The position numbers and the translations under genes were made by a program. 23,118 bases of DNA from assembly GCA_051453625.1 (NCBI GenBank), contig JBOZIK010000001.1, forward strand, positions 261,800,804-261,823,921, written 5' to 3'. Below are positions 19,651 to 23,118 of the stretch, piece after piece. Position 1 is the stretch's first letter, and each line of letters starts with the position of its first letter. This DNA comes from Welwitschia mirabilis. Taxonomy: Eukaryota; Gnetophyta; Gnetopsida; Welwitschiales. Under the pieces are notes generated by a model that was not told where the DNA came from, did not search any database, and was given only the letters and a program-made list of their open reading frames with translations.

Positions 19651-20085
19651 TATGGAGTCTATTTGATGTATTTGGTAGGGACTGAGTATTCTATTAATGC
19701 TTATGCCATAATACTGAAGAATATGGTCTCACAGCTAAAGTACCATAGGAATCGGACTTTACTCTACTCTGTGCTTATCACAAGCTTATACCAACATTTA
19801 CTACCTTTCATCTGAAACTAGATATTCTCTAGCATATGGCACCCATTGGATGTGTAACTTTATCTTGCATGCATATCTTTACCCCATCTAAGAAATCCTA
19901 GAAGGTCCCTCTCCAAAGGACTCCTTTCCTGATGAGACCATGTCTGAGATAGATTGATTCCCATATTAGACATATGAAAGAAGCACTCATAGCAGCTAGT
20001 TATGATATTGCTGATACCTTAGTAGAGGTTACTAGCTCAGCTAGAATAGGAGGTGATGAAGAAGATTCAAAGGAAGACTCTAAAG

Positions 20086-20117
20086 GAGGAGAAGAAGAAG
20101 AAGAAGAAGAAGAGGAG
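20086..20117 (+). repeat. GAA microsatellite encoding an acidic tail
   Basis: A GGA/GAA/GAG run gives nine consecutive Glu codons within DSKGGEEEEEEEEESDYKF at the end of the envelope-like ORF. Acidic tails are common in this ORF family. Here, triplet slippage may have lengthened one. Confidence 0.8.
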
Positions 20118-20213
20118 TCTGATTACAAATTTCAGATTATGTTTTGCTTTGTTTTTATATTCTCTTCTTTGTCATTGATGTTAACAAGGGAAGAATTGGT
20201 TATTTATTATTAA

Positions 20214-20697
20214 ATGTTTTTCATATGATTTCAAATGGATGCTCTTAATGAGAACTTCTAGTTTGTAATGTTTCTACTTTTACTTTGTAATGTTTTTTTA
20301 TGTCTAATAACATGCACTTATCTATTTTATACAAAATCATTTTTCAATTGGTATCTTAAATCTATTTATGATTTTCCAAATCATATATGCTTAATATGCT
20401 TTACTTTTGGTATTATATATACTTAACTTGCAAAGTTTAAAGTCTTTTAAAATTGAAAATAATTTTCATATATGACATCTGACTAAAATGTTAAATGAGT
20501 GACATGATTACATTATTCTTATCATAAAGTTATGTCTTTTAAGATTTCAAAGATGCATATTAAATTGTTTCATTTAAATCATAAAATGTCTTAATTTGTT
20601 TTAAAAGGAGTATTATTTTATAATAGGCATTTTGTAAGAGGGAGCTTTTCTAAAGTTATAATTTTTCATAACTATGTATTATTTTGCCATTAATATC
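20214..20697 (+). other. AT-rich 3' untranslated region of element B
   Basis: About 480 bp between the envelope-like ORF and the purine tract. It has stops in all frames and no recognisable domain. Apart from homopolymer and AT runs, I see nothing structured in it. Confidence 0.6.
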
Positions 20698-20709
20698 AAA
20701 GGGAGATAT
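20698..20709 (+). promoter_or_regulatory. polypurine tract of element B
   Basis: AAAGGGAGATAT lies just before the 3' LTR start at 20710. It is a shortened version of the AAAAGGGGGAGAT tract in element A. It would have primed plus-strand synthesis. Confidence 0.75.
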
Positions 20710-21141
20710 TATTAAATTATATTTTATCAATTGATTTCAAACTAATGTTTTCTATATAGCAAATTTTGTGTATCTTGTGCAGAAGAAGTGAATTACTTAT
20801 AGGTCAAAAGATGGAACCGAAATCATCAACTTCTGAGTACTAAAAAACTATCAATTCGTTTACCCTCTTGAGGAATCGAAAGGATTTTCAAGGGGTCGAT
20901 AACACCTGAAGTAAATGAAAAATGAACTACATCTAGATGGGTTAACCAGATTTATGAGGAAATTGACTAGACTTGTAACCTCAAGAACCAAATGGCAAGG
21001 GATTAACTAGACTTTCATGGGGTTGACTAGATTTGAGAACCTAATAAACAGAATCCCTAGACTAAATGATAAGGGATCAACCGGATCTATGATGGGGTAA
21101 ACCAAACCTGACCACTGTGCAGTTGATACACCTGAATCGAT
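20710..21141 (+). repeat. 3' LTR of element B, interrupted by element C
   Basis: Starts TATTAAATTATATTTTATC and follows the 5' LTR (14126 on) through CTAATGTTTTCTATATAGCA, CCCTCTTGAGG, the GGGGTCGATAACACC to GGGATCAACCGGATC motif words and GTGCAGTTGATAC (5' counterpart at ~14625). The match ends at about 21137-21141 (ATCGAT), where TGTTACACTACC begins. About 1 kb of LTR is therefore displaced beyond the right end of the window. Confidence 0.85.
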
Positions 21142-22194
21142 TGTTACACTACCAATTTACAGTTATTTAGTGGGGTTTTATGAGTTGTTTTATAGGACTT
21201 TTATATAGGTTTAGGTACAATCCTAAGGATTTTGGAGATATAGGAGGAAATCTCAGAAAATTGCGATTCTTATCTAAATTTAATGTATTAAAGGCACTTT
21301 CTAATGAGAAGAGCTTTGAAGAAGAATTCCTAATAAAAATACTAAGTTATCTTCAAGGTAATGACAAAAGAAGACCACTGTCCTCACCATTGTCCCCATG
21401 ATAGAAAGGATGATGACTATTGATGTGGACTGTTGAGTCATCATTTTAAGAATATTTTATGATGTACTATCATTTTCATTATTGTCGATACTGACATATA
21501 ACTGACTTTGATAGATTCCCTTGATCATTTTATCCATTTCTGAGTCATTTATTAACACGCTTAGTTGCACTACCATTTGTGCTTTTCTATTGTATTTTCT
21601 TATAAATAGTTCCACTTTGAATCTCCTTCTTATCTTCATTGCATCGGAAATCCTCGTGATAAGAGGTCGAAGGATAAGAGATCCATTTACGTGTGTTCCA
21701 AAAAGACTTGCACTTGGTGGAGGGTTGTGTATCATCCATTGAGACCTGGCTATTTTGTAATTTAGATGTTATTACTCTTTTAATATAAAACTTAGTTTTG
21801 TTTTCATGTTTGTATTATAGATTTTCTAATTACTCTTATAGTTTATGTTGACCTTGGTCTATGATAATTTCTTATGTGGTATAGATTATCAAGAGCAGAC
21901 TTTATCAAGGATAAAAGTAAGTAGAGTTAGGGTCATTTTTTTATTACATGTTAATTGTGATTACATATTTCATTTTGTATTGTACTTTTATTTCTTGCAT
22001 TTGTATTTATTTTTTATTCTTAGTATTATTTTTCAAAGCAATCTAAGTCTCATACTCATAGACTTCAATGAGATATGATATTTCAAGTCTACTCCCCCTC
22101 ATACTAGTGTGTTGTATTATGCAAATTATTTATTACTTTATAATTAGCATAATCACTTTGAGCTTAAGAACTTGTATAAATATGCAGTGCAACA
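21142..22194 (+). repeat. putative 5' LTR of element C
   Basis: TGTTACACTACC at the start and ...GTGCAACA at the end. TATAAATAG at 21601-21609 lies ~460 bp in, a sensible promoter position for a 1053-bp LTR. Short open frames inside (21180-21401, 21845-22078, and 21457-21735 on the minus strand) show no domain and are treated as non-coding. TCGAT just before the LTR (21137-21141) is the candidate 5-bp target-site duplication. Its partner would be beyond the window. Confidence 0.5.
21601..21609 (+). promoter_or_regulatory. TATA box of LTR C
   Basis: TATAAATAG, followed by TTCCACTTTGAATCTCC. Transcription of element C would start near 21630-21640. Support is the consensus match and position only. 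Confidence 0.45.
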
Positions 22195-22197
22195 AAT

Positions 22198-22216
22198 TGG
22201 CATCATTGTCAAGAAA
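22198..22216 (+). promoter_or_regulatory. decayed Asp-tRNA primer-binding site of element C
   Basis: TGGCATCATTGTCAAGAAA. Compared with the Asp-tRNA-complementary site of plant gypsy elements it differs at 7 of the first 18 positions, each a C-to-T or G-to-A change. It lies three bases after the CAACA end of the LTR. Known in the family: Athila-type elements prime from Asp-tRNA. Inferred: this site was CpG-rich and decayed by deamination. Confidence 0.55.
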
Positions 22217-22675
22217 GGCTATTGAGGAGTAGAAGGCTTTTCATCATTTAGATGAGTATATCAGATCTTTATTTTGTTATTTATCTATATGATGTTGTAT
22301 TTTATTAGGAGTTGTAGGTTTTTTGTGTGCAGTTTTCTAGTTTCGGTTTTTAATCTTCAGTTTTCTGTAGAAAAAGAGTGGTTGTTTCCTCTATCATCTT
22401 CACGAAAATTAGGACAATAGTATTCTATTTTTATTTTTGATTTTATTTTTTAGATTGCAATTTTTCTAAAATAAATTAGCTCTTGTCATCTGTTGTGACA
22501 TCTGAATGACAGGCCTATTTTCTGTGGTCTTTGCTTTCTGTTTTGGTTTTGATTCTATTTTTGTTTTTCTGGTTTCTGTGTGTGTTATCCATTCTGTCAT
22601 CCCTATGATAGGAAGGATGATGATTTGTTAGTTTTGATTTATTTTCTATTATTTAATATTTACAAGATACTATGA
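22217..22675 (+). other. untranslated leader of element C
   Basis: About 460 bp with stops in all frames and T-rich tracts, consistent with the long gag leader of large gypsy elements. Around 22598-22622 it contains CCCTATGATAGGAAGGATGA, nearly the same as CCCCATGATAGAAAGGATGA at 21394 in the LTR. Confidence 0.5.
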
Positions 22676-23118
22676 TATGGTCAACATAGAAAAGAAATAT
22701 CCAAGAAAAAAGCAGTTGATAGAAAAGAACATCAAATAAGAACTAGTATAGAAATCAAATCAAAAAAGCAATCTCTAAGTAAACTCAAACCTCCTTCTGA
22801 ATTTATTTTTTCTGAATCAGATCTTTTTGATGAAAATCCTAAAGAAGGAGAGAACCAATTTACAATGTCGATTGCCTTCCGTAAGTGAAAACAAGTCATA
22901 GGATCTTCTATCCCTAATGCAAACCTCAACCTTAGAGAATTATTAGCCAACAAGAAAAGAGAAATTCAAACACCTTTTGACCTATCCTCAGGAAATGATG
23001 TCAAACTTAAAAATTTACATGTCTACCTAAGTTTTAGTGGAGAATATGATGAGGATCCCCTTTAACACATTAGAGACATTGAACAACTTATCCTCACCTT
23101 GGGAAATGGGAAGAAAAA
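22676..23118 (+). pseudogene. element C gag-like frame (5' part), with two stops
   Basis: A single frame runs from 22676 (after TGA at 22673) to the window end, interrupted only by TGA at 22886-22888 and TAA at 23063-23065. Both stops could come from one C-to-T or G-to-A change. No in-frame ATG opens it; an ATG at 22677 is one base out of frame, so a small indel may have removed the start. The N-terminus is Lys/Arg-rich (KEISKKKAVDRKEHQIR), then acidic (FSESDLFDENPKEGE). Later LRELLANKKREIQTPFD and FSGEYDEDPL-stop-HIRDIEQL resemble the region of gypsy gag just before the capsid, where an F.G...DP..H pattern is usual. The lineage cannot be fixed from this piece. Position after the primer-binding site and leader supports gag. 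Confidence 0.5.

Larger units (their letters stand above)
18252..20213 (+). pseudogene. element B envelope-like ORF (putative plant transposon protein domain), broken
   Basis: This is the extra 3' ORF carried by many Sireviruses, called envelope-like or 'putative plant transposon protein'. Its function is unknown. The ATG at 18252 starts a Lys-rich N-terminus (MAKSSSKKRIKEDPL) and FSEKFEKKPKVPRVV. A stop at 18411 coincides with a change to the +1 frame, which continues LRELREVIQLL, YPFLTQMFYYNASYD and, after stops at 18571, 18643 and 18652, a hydrophobic block: LYFIFSYNFLPLAGYHDKAS, YGVYLMYLVGTEYSI, AIILKNMVS. The N block 18903-19650 falls here and has the same sequence on both sides; after it come YHRNRTLLYSV and a stop at 19813. 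A third frame (19974-20213) carries an acidic tail encoded by a GAA repeat. Stops and frameshifts make it non-functional. Confidence 0.7.
14126..21141 (+). mobile_element. element B: Sirevirus-like copia retrotransposon lacking most of pol
   Basis: LTRs begin at 14126 (TATTAGATTATG) and 20710 (TATTAAATTATA) and differ at about one base in ten over the first 100, more further in. The interior holds a Met-tRNA primer-binding site, gag, protease and then, with no integrase, reverse transcriptase or RNase H, an envelope-like ORF, a 3' untranslated stretch and a purine tract. The long LTR, the coiled-coil gag tail and the envelope-like ORF place it in the Sirevirus lineage. Both gag and the late ORF have stops, so it is dead now. 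Its 3' LTR is broken at 21141 by element C. Confidence 0.85.
21142..23118 (+). mobile_element. element C: Ty3/gypsy-like retrotransposon (partial, runs off the window)
   Basis: It begins where LTR B breaks off. A 1053-bp segment has ends TGTTAC and GCAACA, which are near inverted complements as retroviral-type LTR ends should be. Three bases later lies a sequence matching the Asp-tRNA primer-binding site used by Athila-type gypsy elements in 11 of 18 positions, all differences being C-to-T or G-to-A. A 460-bp leader and a gag-like frame follow. Only one LTR is in view, so the boundaries rest on these signals. Athila affiliation is tentative because the gag fragment is not decisive. Confidence 0.55.

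Noticed and set aside
18700-19815. A single 371-codon protein across the N block
   Set aside because: About two thirds of it is N, and the flanks are duplicated, so the apparent length is an assembly artefact; the true reading is part of the envelope-like pseudogene.
21180-21401. 73-codon open frame after the LTR B break
   Set aside because: It lies inside the putative LTR of element C, with no recognised domain and no conserved neighbour.
21845-22078. Hydrophobic 77-codon open frame (possible small membrane protein)
   Set aside because: Its Phe/Leu-rich content follows from T-rich LTR sequence; there is no start context or family match.
22732-22953. 73-codon minus-strand open frame at the right end
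   Set aside because: Shadow of the plus-strand gag-like frame of element C.

Overview
This window is AT-rich nuclear DNA from a flowering plant. I see no intact host gene. It is a graveyard of long-terminal-repeat (LTR) retrotransposons, old enough that every coding region is broken by stops and frameshifts. The evidence for a plant is the plant-type Ty1/copia gag-pol remains, primer-binding sites complementary to plant initiator Met-tRNA and (decayed) Asp-tRNA, a purine tract followed by an LTR start typical of the plant Sirevirus lineage, and a plant-only 'transposon protein' (envelope-like) reading frame. I cannot name the species.

Layout. Positions 1-4485 hold two assembly gaps and unrecognised decayed sequence. 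A minus-strand copia primer-binding site at 4486-4498 shows that another, reversed element lies under this stretch, with its LTR probably at 4499-4988. Element A (4989-12263, plus strand) is a near full-length but dead Sirevirus-like copia element: 5' LTR, primer-binding site, shortened gag, protease, integrase, reverse transcriptase, RNase H, a 1.3-kb 3' region, purine tract and a 3' LTR cut short. The 3' LTR is cut by a fragment of a second LTR family (B) that is itself split by a gap. Positions 13207-14125 are unclassified.

Element B (14126-21141, plus strand) is a second Sirevirus-like element. It has a 5' LTR rich in a GGTYRACYRG-type motif, a primer-binding site, gag and protease. It then lacks integrase, reverse transcriptase and RNase H entirely, but keeps the downstream envelope-like ORF, the purine tract and the first ~430 bp of the 3' LTR. 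Element C (21142 to the window end) appears to be a Ty3/gypsy element inserted into B's 3' LTR. It has a 1053-bp LTR with matching TGTTAC/GCAACA ends, a deaminated Asp-tRNA primer-binding site, a leader and the start of a gag-like frame.

The elements work together only as a nested insertion history: B-family LTR into A, and C into B. Many of the damaged motifs I could compare with their family form differ by G-to-A or C-to-T, as expected from decay of methylated cytosine in silenced plant repeats. Two of the five N gaps have near-identical sequence on both sides, so they are probably assembly overlaps rather than missing DNA. I found no CRISPR array, tRNA or rRNA gene, or convincing new system. 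The most useful leads are the false gaps, the pol-less but env-like-retaining element B, the 81-bp triplication in LTR A and the motif cluster in LTR B.
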